Notes under the pieces: model-generated
Seen by the model: only the letters and a program-made list of their open reading frames with translations
What the model was told of the DNA's origin: nothing
Databases searched by the model: none
Source of the DNA: S012-113 sp965368405
GTDB taxonomy: Bacteria > Bacteroidota > Bacteroidia > Cytophagales > Cyclobacteriaceae
Direction: 5' to 3'
Assembly: GCA_965368405.1 (NCBI GenBank)
Contig: CBDUMS010000092.1
Coordinates: 1-12,569, forward strand
Length of the DNA stretch: 12,569 nucleotides
Shown: positions 6,225 to 12,569 of the stretch, in pieces
Numbering within the stretch: position 1 is the stretch's first letter
How the letters are laid out: each line of letters opens with the position of its first letter
Translations under genes and position numbers: made by a program

Positions 6225-8963
6225 TTAATCGTTAATCTGAACTGCTGCCTGCGCTGCCGCTAAACGTGCAATAGGAACACGGAACGGTGAACAACTTACA
6301 TAATTGAGTCCCTGTCTGTTAAAGTATTCAACAGATTTAGGTTCTCCACCATGTTCGCCGCATACACCAACTTTCAGTGTTTTATTAAAATTACGACCGC
6401 GTACAGTAGCCATTTCTACTAATTGACCTACACCTTCCTGATCAAGTACCTCAAAAGGATTTTCCTTTAAAATACCTTTTTCAAGATACACAGGTAAGAA
6501 CTTACCAGCATCGTCTCTGGAATAACCAAAGGTCATTTGGGTAAGGTCATTTGTACCAAACGAGAAGAAATCGGCATGCTGAGCTATTTTATTAGCTACT
6601 AGCGCCGCTCTTGGTATTTCTATCATTGTTCCCACCAGGTAACGAATCTTATCATTGCGTTCGGCGAATACTTTTTCTACCGTATTTCGAATGATTCTGG
6701 ATTGCATTATCATTTCGTTTACCGTACCGGTAAGCGGAACCATAATCTCTGGGTGTGATTCTATTCCCCTGGCTTTTAGATCGAGGGCAGCTTCGATGAT
6801 GGCGCGTGCCTGCATCTCAGTAATTTCAGGATAAGTGTTTCCTAATCTACAACCTCTATGACCAAGCATAGGGTTTAATTCGTGTAGGTTGGCAACTTTA
6901 TCTCTTACCTCTTCTAATGAAATTCCCAATTCTTCGGCCATTTCTTGCTGGTTGGACTCTTCTGCAGGCACAAATTCATGCAAAGGAGGGTCCAGTAAAC
7001 GAATGGTAACAGGCAGACCTTCCATAGCTTCGAAAATCTCTTCAAAATCGCTACGTTGCATTGGCAATAATTTACCAAGTGCTACTCTTCGTCCTTTTTC
7101 GTCGTCGGCAAGAATCATTTCTCGCATGGTCTTAATGCGGCCTCCTTCAAAGAACATATGTTCTGTTCGGCACAAGCCAATTCCCTGGGCTCCAAAAGAG
7201 CGTGCAATACGTGCAGTTTCCGGGGTATCGGCGTTGGTGCGCACTTTCATGGTTGATACAGAATCGGCAATCTTCATTAGTTCAGCGAAATCTTCACTGA
7301 GCTGAGGATCCATAGTTTTTATCTTGCCTTCGTAAACGGCTCCAGAAGAACCATTGATTGAGATCCAGTCTCCTTCTTTATAGACATCGCCCCCAATTAT
7401 CATGGTGCGTTCCTTATAATTTACTTTAATACCTCCAGCACCAGCAACACAGCATTTACCCATACCTCGAGCTACAACAGCAGCATGCGACGTCATACCG
7501 CCGCGAGCAGTTAAAATACCATTTGCCACGGCCATTCCTCTAAGGTCGTCGGCCGATGTTTCGGTTCTAACCATTATAACATCTTTGCCGTCAGTACTCC
7601 AGGTCTCGGCATCTTCACTAAAGAAAACGATTTGTCCGGTTGCAGCCCCAGGAGATGCAGGCAATCCTTTAGTAAGAATCGCTGCTTTTTTCAATGCATC
7701 GTAATCAAAAACAGGGTGGAGGAGTTCATTCAATTTATTAGGGCTCATTCTTCCGATAAGGGTTTTCTTATCGATAAGTCCTTCTTTATAGAAATCCATA
7801 CCTATCTTAATCATCGCGCTTGCTGTACGTTTACCGTTTCGTGTTTGCAGAATCCAAAGCTTCGATTCCTGAATGGTAAACTCAAGGTCCTGCATATCGA
7901 GGAAATGATCTTCAAGGATATGTTCGATTTTTTCTAATTCTTTATACACAACAGGCATGTACTCTTCCAGCGAAGGAAACTTCTCTGCTCGCTCTTCTTC
8001 AGAAACTCCGGCAAAAGCAGCCCATTTCTTAGACGCTGCTAGGGTTATCTGTTGCGGGGTACGTATACCGGCTACAACGTCTTCACCTTGTGCATCAATA
8101 AGATATTCGCCATTAAAAACATTTTCTCCATTACTTGAGTCACGCGTAAAGGCAACACCAGATCCTGACTGATCGCCCATATTACCATAAACCATTCCTT
8201 GAACGTTTACAGCGGTGCCCCACTCATCTGGAATATCATTAAGACGACGATAAACAATAGCTCTTTCTGAACCCCAGCTTTCGAAAACGGCAATAATGGA
8301 ATTCCATAGCTGCTCATAAGGATCATTAGGGAAAGATTGGCCAGTATATTTTAGTATAGCGGCTTTATATTTAACTACAAGCTCTTTTAAGTCGTCGGAT
8401 GTCATTTCCTGATCAGACTCTATTTCTCTTGCTTCTTTTATTTCTTCAATAGCTTCTTCGAATGGATCGATATGACCATCGGTAAAGTCCTTAATATTCA
8501 TTACCACATCGCCGTACATCTGTATAAATCTGCGATATGAGTCCCAGGCAAATTTCTCTTTACCCGACATCTTGGCTAATCCAATTACTGCCTCATCGTT
8601 TAACCCGATATTCAAAACAGTATCCATCATGCCTGGCATAGAGGCCCTGGCTCCAGATCGTACCGAGACAAGACATGGTCGTTCGTCGGATCCGAACTTC
8701 GTGCCCATAATTCGCTCTATATGCTCAATACCTTCGCGAACTTCTTCGTTGATTTTGGTAACTACCACTTCACGACCTTCGTTCTGGTAGGCTATACACA
8801 TCTCAGTAGTAATGGTAAATCCCGGAGGTACCGGTAAGCCCATTAAACTCATTTCTTCCAAATTTGCTCCCTTTCCACCAAGGAGGTTTTTCATTTTTCC
8901 GCTTCCTTCGGCCGTGGAGTTACCGAACTTGTATACGTGTTTTTCTAATTGTGCCGTTTCCAT
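6225..8963 (-). CDS. ppdK: Pyruvate, phosphate dikinase
   Basis: This cytosolic enzyme interconverts pyruvate + ATP + phosphate and phosphoenolpyruvate + AMP + pyrophosphate, supporting gluconeogenesis or, in reverse, pyrophosphate-linked glycolysis. The 912 residues match the usual full length. The N-terminal nucleotide-binding domain starts with LLGGKGANLEEMSLMGLPV (27-45) and includes VSVRSGARASMPGMMDTV. The swivelling phosphohistidine domain has GGMTSHAAVVARG (488-500) with catalytic His493 and, two residues before it, Thr491, the site phosphorylated by PPDK regulatory protein in plants and some bacteria. The C-terminal TIM barrel has GLCRTEHMFF, LNPMLGHRGCRLG, FGTNDLTQMTFGYSRDD and GVCGEHGGEP, with the acid/base Cys868. 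It is monocistronic: a terminator follows, and a Crp/Fnr-like box lies 57 bases or more upstream of the start. No regulatory protein gene is in the window. Confidence 0.98.
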   Translation of the reverse strand: METAQLEKHVYKFGNSTAEGSGKMKNLLGGKGANLEEMSLMGLPVPPGFTITTEMCIAYQNEGREVVVTKINEEVREGIEHIERIMGTKFGSDERPCLVSVRSGARASMPGMMDTVLNIGLNDEAVIGLAKMSGKEKFAWDSYRRFIQMYGDVVMNIKDFTDGHIDPFEEAIEEIKEAREIESDQEMTSDDLKELVVKYKAAILKYTGQSFPNDPYEQLWNSIIAVFESWGSERAIVYRRLNDIPDEWGTAVNVQGMVYGNMGDQSGSGVAFTRDSSNGENVFNGEYLIDAQGEDVVAGIRTPQQITLAASKKWAAFAGVSEEERAEKFPSLEEYMPVVYKELEKIEHILEDHFLDMQDLEFTIQESKLWILQTRNGKRTASAMIKIGMDFYKEGLIDKKTLIGRMSPNKLNELLHPVFDYDALKKAAILTKGLPASPGAATGQIVFFSEDAETWSTDGKDVIMVRTETSADDLRGMAVANGILTARGGMTSHAAVVARGMGKCCVAGAGGIKVNYKERTMIIGGDVYKEGDWISINGSSGAVYEGKIKTMDPQLSEDFAELMKIADSVSTMKVRTNADTPETARIARSFGAQGIGLCRTEHMFFEGGRIKTMREMILADDEKGRRVALGKLLPMQRSDFEEIFEAMEGLPVTIRLLDPPLHEFVPAEESNQQEMAEELGISLEEVRDKVANLHELNPMLGHRGCRLGNTYPEITEMQARAIIEAALDLKARGIESHPEIMVPLTGTVNEMIMQSRIIRNTVEKVFAERNDKIRYLVGTMIEIPRAALVANKIAQHADFFSFGTNDLTQMTFGYSRDDAGKFLPVYLEKGILKENPFEVLDQEGVGQLVEMATVRGRNFNKTLKVGVCGEHGGEPKSVEYFNRQGLNYVSCSPFRVPIARLAAAQAAVQIND

Positions 8964-8989
8964 AACTATTTACATTACTAATATAAATG

Positions 8990-9032
8990 TGAAGGTAGAG
9001 CGTTTAAACGCAGATTTCTATGATATTTATCA
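8990..9032 (-). promoter_or_regulatory. ppdK promoter with a Crp/Fnr-like box
   Basis: TGAT-ATTT-ATCA (9021-9032; TGAT-AAAT-ATCA on the coding strand) lies with 29 bases between its centre and the minus-strand TACCTTCA (8990-8997), a weak TAnnTTTG. That spacing equals the one at the cytochrome/DUF5777 promoter and fits class II activation. No TTG stands at -33, as expected for an activator-dependent promoter. A perfect 12-base palindrome, GCGTTTAAACGC (9000-9011), fills the space between box and -7 element. The leader would be about 20 bases. Confidence 0.6.
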
Positions 9033-9049
9033 GTTGAAAAACCATTTTA

Positions 9050-9067
9050 TGTTTGTTTTTACAAACA
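9050..9067. repeat. Inverted repeat upstream of ppdK
   Basis: TGTTTGT (9050-9056) and ACAAACA (9061-9067) are perfect seven-base arms around TTTT. The centre is 32 bases, about three helical turns, upstream of the Crp/Fnr-like box. It may be an operator for another regulator, or a hairpin in the 3' leader of the upstream gene's transcript. Confidence 0.45.
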
Positions 9068-9147
9068 GAAAATCCGCAAAAAACTGAAAATCAGGCAAAT
9101 AGAAAATTATTTGACCAAGATTGGATTATAAATACAGATCGGAGTTT

Positions 9148-9837
9148 TTAATCCTTTGGTAAATATTGACTAACGTCGTTATCGATTAAGGCCTGAAAGT
9201 CAGGCACGTCGCCAATATATTTGATTTTTTTAGGGTAGGAATTTTGAAACCAGAGGTTGAACTCAGCTATTATTTTCTGGTAGTTTATAAAGCGGTAGCC
9301 CTGCTCTCGCGATACTATTTTTTGAGAGATTTCTGTATTTTCAGCCGTTAGGCTTGCCATTATTTTATTGAAATTTACAGCGAGTGAACCTACGAAATGG
9401 CCTTCATGGGTTAGGGTATTCGTAACCATATGATTTACTTCGTAATATTTCGGGGTTTTTGCCGGAACGGGCTTAAAGTAAACGGTTTCTCTTATTGCGC
9501 CTTCACGAGATAGTAGAACCCATACCACACTATCTCCTAAATCTTCTGGCACAAAGATCTGATCGTTGAACGCCACGGCATTAATTCTGGATTTTGGTAA
9601 AACCTCATCGCCAGTACCTTTATTAATTGTAAAGGGTACTGCAGCATCTTGCATATCAATCGGCTCCAGGTACTTAATATCGGCCGTAACCTTTTTATTT
9701 CCTTGAATATAAAAGCCCGGAATCATTTCGCCTATCTGATCTACTTTAATGTAGCGCTGATATGCCGTTTGATTAACATCTTGAGCCTCTACTGTGTAAG
9801 CCAACACACATAGTATAATTATTAGGGTCTTCTTCAT
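9148..9837 (-). CDS. Secreted protein of unknown function
   Basis: The 229-residue protein begins with a clear signal peptide, MKKTLIIILCVLAYTVEAQ, with cleavage expected near residue 18 or 19. There is no lipobox cysteine and no further membrane segment, so it should be periplasmic or released. The mature part is mixed alpha/beta: an N-terminal beta-rich half (residues about 25-130, for instance KVTADIKYLEP and DSVVWVLLSREG) and a C-terminal half with amphipathic helices containing YRFINYQKIIAEFNLWFQNSYP. No cysteine, haem motif or catalytic signature is visible in the mature chain. I recognise no family. It is divergent from the MoxR-type gene across 180 bases and 184 bases upstream of ppdK, with no strong terminator between, so some read-through towards ppdK is possible. 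Confidence 0.72.
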   Translation of the reverse strand: MKKTLIIILCVLAYTVEAQDVNQTAYQRYIKVDQIGEMIPGFYIQGNKKVTADIKYLEPIDMQDAAVPFTINKGTGDEVLPKSRINAVAFNDQIFVPEDLGDSVVWVLLSREGAIRETVYFKPVPAKTPKYYEVNHMVTNTLTHEGHFVGSLAVNFNKIMASLTAENTEISQKIVSREQGYRFINYQKIIAEFNLWFQNSYPKKIKYIGDVPDFQALIDNDVSQYLPKD

Positions 9838-10017
9838 GAGTGTGAAATCGTTAAGTAAATATAGTCAATTAAGACAAATAAGGTGCCAAGAATAGTTTCG
9901 GGCCGGTTGCGCCAGGTTCCGCTTATGGAAAAATAAGGTTAAGGGTATCATTTTCGCCTGAAATTCGTTGTTATTTTCTATAATTGCGAGATTATTACAT
10001 AGCGAAGAAGTAGATAA
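9838..10017. promoter_or_regulatory. Divergent promoter region, secreted protein / MoxR-type ATPase
   Basis: For the rightward gene, TATAATTG (9979-9986) is one base from TAnnTTTG and would give a leader of about 25-30 bases; no good TTG stands at -33. For the leftward gene, minus-strand TATATTTA (9856-9863) is a possible -7 element with a very short leader. A short GC-rich patch (about 9898-9922) sits between the two inside otherwise AT-rich DNA. None of the Crp/Fnr-like boxes seen elsewhere occurs here. Confidence 0.35.
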
Positions 10018-11013
10018 ATGGAAGAGCAGATAGCAGCGACGTCGATTGAGAAAGACGTGCATCGTGAAAAGATCAAACAAATTTTTGATGAAGTAGGTAA
10101 GGTTGTAGTTGGGCAACACGATATGTTAAGTCGATTACTCATAGGCCTTTTTTCTAACGGTCATATCTTGCTAGAAGGTGTGCCTGGTATTGCCAAAACA
10201 TTAACGGTAAGTACGCTGGCCAAGGTGCTCCATCTAGATTTTCAAAGAATACAATTTACGCCTGATTTGTTGCCGGCCGATCTTGTGGGTACAATGATTT
10301 ATAATCAGAAACAAGGAAGTTTCGAAGTAAAGAAAGGACCTATTTTCTCGAATATTATTCTTGCGGATGAGATTAACCGTTCGCCTGCTAAGGTTCAGTC
10401 TGCTTTGCTCGAGTCGATGCAGGAAAAACAGGTAACCATTGGCGAGACCACCTTTAAACTGGATCGTCCCTTTTTAGTCCTTGCTACACAAAATCCTGTA
10501 GACCAGGAGGGAACCTATCCCTTGCCTGAAGCCCAAATAGATCGATTTATGCTAAAGGTACATGTTGATTACCCTTCTAAGGAAGAAGAAATGGAGGTAA
10601 TGAGGCGCATGTCGAACCTGAGTTTTGACCCCACTGTAGAAACCATTATCACAAAAGAGGATGTGTTTAAGATTCGCGAAGAGGTTAATGAAGTGAAGGT
10701 GAGCGAATCAATCGAGAAGTATATTATTGAGCTTGTATATGCAACGCGAAACCCTAAAGATTATAATCTCGATGAGATAGCTCATTATATTCAATTTGGA
10801 GCTTCTCCTCGAGCTACTATCAACATGAATCTGGCTTCGAAAGTTATTGCTTTCTTCAATGGTCGCGACTTCGTTTTACCGGACGATGTTAAAGAAATTG
10901 CATCTGACATCCTAAACCATAGGATAATACTTAATTATGAAGCCGAGGCAGATGGTGTTACCACCCACGACGTGGTAGAAGCAATCTTAAATAAGGTGCC
11001 AGTAAATAACTAG
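10018..11013 (+). CDS. MoxR-type AAA+ ATPase
   Basis: The 331-residue cytosolic protein is a MoxR-family AAA+ ATPase, a group that acts as chaperones in maturation of metalloenzymes or cell-envelope complexes, usually with VWA-domain partners. Visible motifs in order are VVGQHDMLSRLLIGL (30-44), Walker A GVPGIAKT (54-61, with Ala instead of the second-last Gly, normal in this family), Walker B IILADE (113-118) followed by INRSPAKVQSALLESMQE, sensor 1 ATQNP (156-160), the arginine-finger region EAQIDRF (171-177) and sensor 2 GASPRA (261-266). Length and the C-terminal lid are complete. It stands alone: the usual DUF58 and VWA partner genes do not follow, and the next gene converges on it with one base between stop codons. 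Its client cannot be inferred from this window. Confidence 0.95.
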   Translation: MEEQIAATSIEKDVHREKIKQIFDEVGKVVVGQHDMLSRLLIGLFSNGHILLEGVPGIAKTLTVSTLAKVLHLDFQRIQFTPDLLPADLVGTMIYNQKQGSFEVKKGPIFSNIILADEINRSPAKVQSALLESMQEKQVTIGETTFKLDRPFLVLATQNPVDQEGTYPLPEAQIDRFMLKVHVDYPSKEEEMEVMRRMSNLSFDPTVETIITKEDVFKIREEVNEVKVSESIEKYIIELVYATRNPKDYNLDEIAHYIQFGASPRATINMNLASKVIAFFNGRDFVLPDDVKEIASDILNHRIILNYEAEADGVTTHDVVEAILNKVPVNN

Positions 11014-11014
11014 G

Positions 11015-11680
11015 CTACTTCACTTCGAGATCGGAGAAGAATAGACGGAAGCTGCCGTCTATGTTCAGATGATTGGTAGCAATCAGCATCCCATTAAGCT
11101 CTACATAGTCTTGCCATGTAGTAATTAAATTAGGCTGCTCCTGCCCAGACCTTCTAAAGGCCCATTCGCGGATAATCCAGTCATCATCAATATAAATATC
11201 ATAGGCATCACCAGGCGTGTAGCCACCCTCGTTACCATATTGAATGCTAATCTTGGTCATCTCTATACCGCTAATAGGTGCAACCTGTTTTCCTGCATTT
11301 GTGGCTGTTATAGCTTCATCCCAAACTAGTTGAAACGGGAATAGTAGCCAATATTTATCGTTAATAAAGCGATGATCGGTCCGTTTTAATTCCTCAGTTA
11401 CCTTAGTCTGCATAAACTTTGTCGAGTCAACACCATTGATCGCAAGGATTTCGCCGGTTTTAGGAAACCAGTTCCAGGTTCGCGAGCTGATACTGGTATC
11501 TCTTTGCACATTAAAGGTGTATTGTAAAAATTCAGTATTGTAAAAATTGTCTACACCATGTGCTTTTGCAATACGTTCCAAGTCGCTAAGTTCTTGCTCT
11601 TCTGTAGCTGAAGTTTCTGTGCTACCAGCACAGCCTGTAAATAATAGAGCAATAAGAATTATGGCGATTGGCTTAAGCAT
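11015..11680 (-). CDS. Lipoprotein of unknown function
   Basis: The 221-residue protein has a lipoprotein signal with lipobox LFTGC (Cys17), followed by AGS and a threonine/glutamate-rich spacer, so it is probably held at the outer membrane. The mature part is predicted beta-rich with several tryptophans and repeated strand-like pieces (YTFNVQRDT, SRTWNWFPKTGEIL, YDIYIDDDWIIREWAFRR, NHLNIDGSFRLFFSDLEV). The general look, an antiparallel sheet that curls around a cavity, recalls LolA-like lipoprotein-binding folds, but I cannot assign it. It is the third gene of an operon, starting one base after the upstream stop. Its 3' end is back to back with the MoxR-type gene, and an eight-base inverted repeat (11041-11062) lies inside its last codons. 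Confidence 0.75.
   Translation of the reverse strand: MLKPIAIILIALLFTGCAGSTETSATEEQELSDLERIAKAHGVDNFYNTEFLQYTFNVQRDTSISSRTWNWFPKTGEILAINGVDSTKFMQTKVTEELKRTDHRFINDKYWLLFPFQLVWDEAITATNAGKQVAPISGIEMTKISIQYGNEGGYTPGDAYDIYIDDDWIIREWAFRRSGQEQPNLITTWQDYVELNGMLIATNHLNIDGSFRLFFSDLEVK
11041..11062. repeat. Hairpin in the 3' coding end between convergent genes
   Basis: ATAGACGG (11041-11048) and CCGTCTAT (11055-11062) are perfect eight-base arms around six bases, inside the last codons of the lipoprotein gene and 28 bases past the MoxR-type stop. There is no long U run on either side, so it is at most a weak terminator or mRNA 3'-end stabiliser for the rightward transcript. Confidence 0.4.
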
Positions 11681-11681
11681 C

Positions 11682-12203
11682 TTAGTTCGTTTTAAAAGGA
11701 TAGTTTATGATTAGGTTATTATCTTGATACTGTTCAATACTTATACCTCCCAATTCTGTATTCATGGATTGGGCCATGGCTTCCGCTTCTTTTTTAAGCT
11801 TTTCCGGACTTGGCATTACCAGCGGTTTTATTGGTACGGTAAACTGTACACCATTATATTGTTGAAGTGTGATGCTATCCAAATTTATCCTTTCTAAGGG
11901 CAACTCCTTCCAGCTTATTCCAACGAACTGTTTTACAACACCTCTCTTCTCAAGCTCTTCCTGGTTATAATTTACAATTATTAGCGCCGCCTCACTCTCC
12001 GACTTATCTATCATTCTGCGTAAATCACCTATAAGCTCATCTAGCGCCTCAGAATTATAACGGCCTTCATAATGCTGTCCGTATAAGGTTATGCTTTGTG
12101 AGGAAATCAGAGCGGGTTCCAGCGGTTTAAAGCCACCTAAGGTATAATTTATAATTATTGCGCCAAATACAACTAGGCCTCCTATAAGAAAAAACTTCTT
12201 CAC
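11682..12203 (-). CDS. Membrane-anchored protein, possibly GyrI-like domain
   Basis: The 173-residue protein has one N-terminal membrane helix (residues about 4-22, FFLIGGLVVFGAIIINYTL) after two lysines, so the rest should face the periplasm. The first part of the soluble region (about 36-100) runs ITLYGQHYEGRYN, a helix ALDELIGDLRRMI, a strand ALIIVNYN and a stretch ending FVGISW. This order weakly resembles the GyrI/SOUL-type effector-binding fold, in which a Y-x-G strand is followed by a helix, but key residues are not convincing. The last third (VMPSPEKLKKEAEAMAQSM) contains a charged helix. It begins 6 bases after the barrel gene and ends one base before the lipoprotein gene, so all three are co-transcribed. 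Function unknown. Confidence 0.72.
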   Translation of the reverse strand: MKKFFLIGGLVVFGAIIINYTLGGFKPLEPALISSQSITLYGQHYEGRYNSEALDELIGDLRRMIDKSESEAALIIVNYNQEELEKRGVVKQFVGISWKELPLERINLDSITLQQYNGVQFTVPIKPLVMPSPEKLKKEAEAMAQSMNTELGGISIEQYQDNNLIINYPFKTN

Positions 12204-12209
12204 CGTTTT

Positions 12210-12569
12210 CTAGAAAACATACCTAACCCCGATGCCTCCCTGAAATTTAACAGGTCGAGGTGAATAGACAATATCATAAAACCAATTGACTTCGATAAAG
12301 GCAGACATCGGTAAATTGAAATAGGAATACTCAACTCCCAGGCCTACTTCAGGGCCCATATAATCGAGCGTTGCATCTAAAGTGCCAAACTTATCTTCCG
12401 TAACACTTACTTCTTCGTTATAGCCATACTCAATATCTACATAGCGCATCTGCCACCCCAAGCTTACATAATAGTCAAGACCTTTTAGGAATTTAGGGCC
12501 TTCGTTATAAAAGCTAACTTTTGCAGCTACATATGTGTCTTTTTTAACATAATGATTGAAATACTGAAG
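12210..12569 (-). CDS. Outer-membrane beta-barrel protein, C-terminal part only
   Basis: The frame is open from the window edge to the stop at 12210-12212, giving 119 codons; the start lies outside. A TTG at 12459-12461 and an ATG at 12447-12449 are internal, because the coding pattern (strand-like VAAKVSFYN and LDYYVSLGWQ) continues through them. The visible part alternates hydrophobic and polar residues in several strands (LDYMGPEVGLGVEYSYFN, SAFIEVNWFYDI, KFQGGIGVRYVF) and ends in Phe, the usual signal for barrel assembly. It looks like the last strands of a small porin-like or OmpA-like barrel of about 200 residues. It is followed after 6 bases by the membrane-anchored gene, heading the visible part of a three-gene envelope operon. 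Confidence 0.8.
   Translation of the reverse strand, partial: LQYFNHYVKKDTYVAAKVSFYNEGPKFLKGLDYYVSLGWQMRYVDIEYGYNEEVSVTEDKFGTLDATLDYMGPEVGLGVEYSYFNLPMSAFIEVNWFYDIVYSPRPVKFQGGIGVRYVF

Noticed and set aside
6889..8172. Several plus-strand open frames inside ppdK
   Set aside because: They are antisense shadows of a full-length, motif-complete ppdK; low-complexity serine-rich translations are typical of such shadows.
9084..9094. CTGA-AAA-TCAG next to an A run, as a terminator for the secreted-protein gene
   Set aside because: The stem has only four base pairs; too weak to call.
9865..10119. Minus-strand frame of 84 codons across the start of the MoxR-type gene
   Set aside because: It overlaps the conserved N-terminus of the ATPase and the divergent promoter region; the translation has no recognisable features.
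12459..12461. TTG as the start of the barrel gene at the right edge
   Set aside because: The frame stays open and strand-like to the window edge, so the gene continues outside.

Overview
The window looks like a chromosomal segment of a Bacteroidota bacterium, most likely a marine or environmental member of the Cytophagales. The clues are the lack of Shine-Dalgarno sequences before starts, AT-rich intergenic DNA with TAnnTTTG-like -7 elements, several lipoproteins, outer-membrane barrels ending in aromatic residues, and a DUF5777-type barrel. The genus is inference. I saw no tRNA, rRNA, CRISPR array, insertion sequence, phage gene or toxin-antitoxin pair.

Left part (1-4696), minus strand. The first 107 bases are the start of a collagen-like lipoprotein. 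A gene-free stretch of about 570 bases follows. Then comes a four-gene operon, transcribed from 4396 down to 723: a Tat-exported four-cluster Fe-S protein, a ten-helix NrfD/HybB-type quinol-interacting membrane protein, a membrane-anchored protein with two probable Ig-like domains, and a membrane-anchored monoheme cytochrome c. Terminators lie on both sides and there is no catalytic (molybdopterin, multiheme or hydrogenase) subunit. The set could form a small menaquinol:cytochrome c electron-transfer module, similar to part of alternative complex III, but that is inference.

Middle part (4697-9147), minus strand. A two-gene unit encodes a cytochrome c-like lipoprotein and a DUF5777-type outer-membrane barrel. 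It is followed by a terminator and by full-length pyruvate, phosphate dikinase (ppdK), which links pyruvate and phosphoenolpyruvate.

Right part (9148-12569). A secreted protein of unknown function is divergent from a solitary MoxR-type AAA+ ATPase on the plus strand. The ATPase converges, with one base between stop codons, on a three-gene minus-strand operon: an outer-membrane barrel cut by the window edge, a membrane-anchored protein and a lipoprotein.

The most interesting signal is regulatory. An exact Crp/Fnr-type core, TGAT-N4-ATCA, occurs three times in my by-eye scan, and only in intergenic DNA. Each copy stands in front of one of the three consecutive minus-strand units (Fe-S/NrfD operon, cytochrome/DUF5777 pair, ppdK). 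At ppdK and the cytochrome pair the box sits at the same distance, 29 bases, from a weak -7 element, as expected for class II activation. The three units may therefore be one respiration and central-carbon regulon under a Crp/Fnr-family activator.
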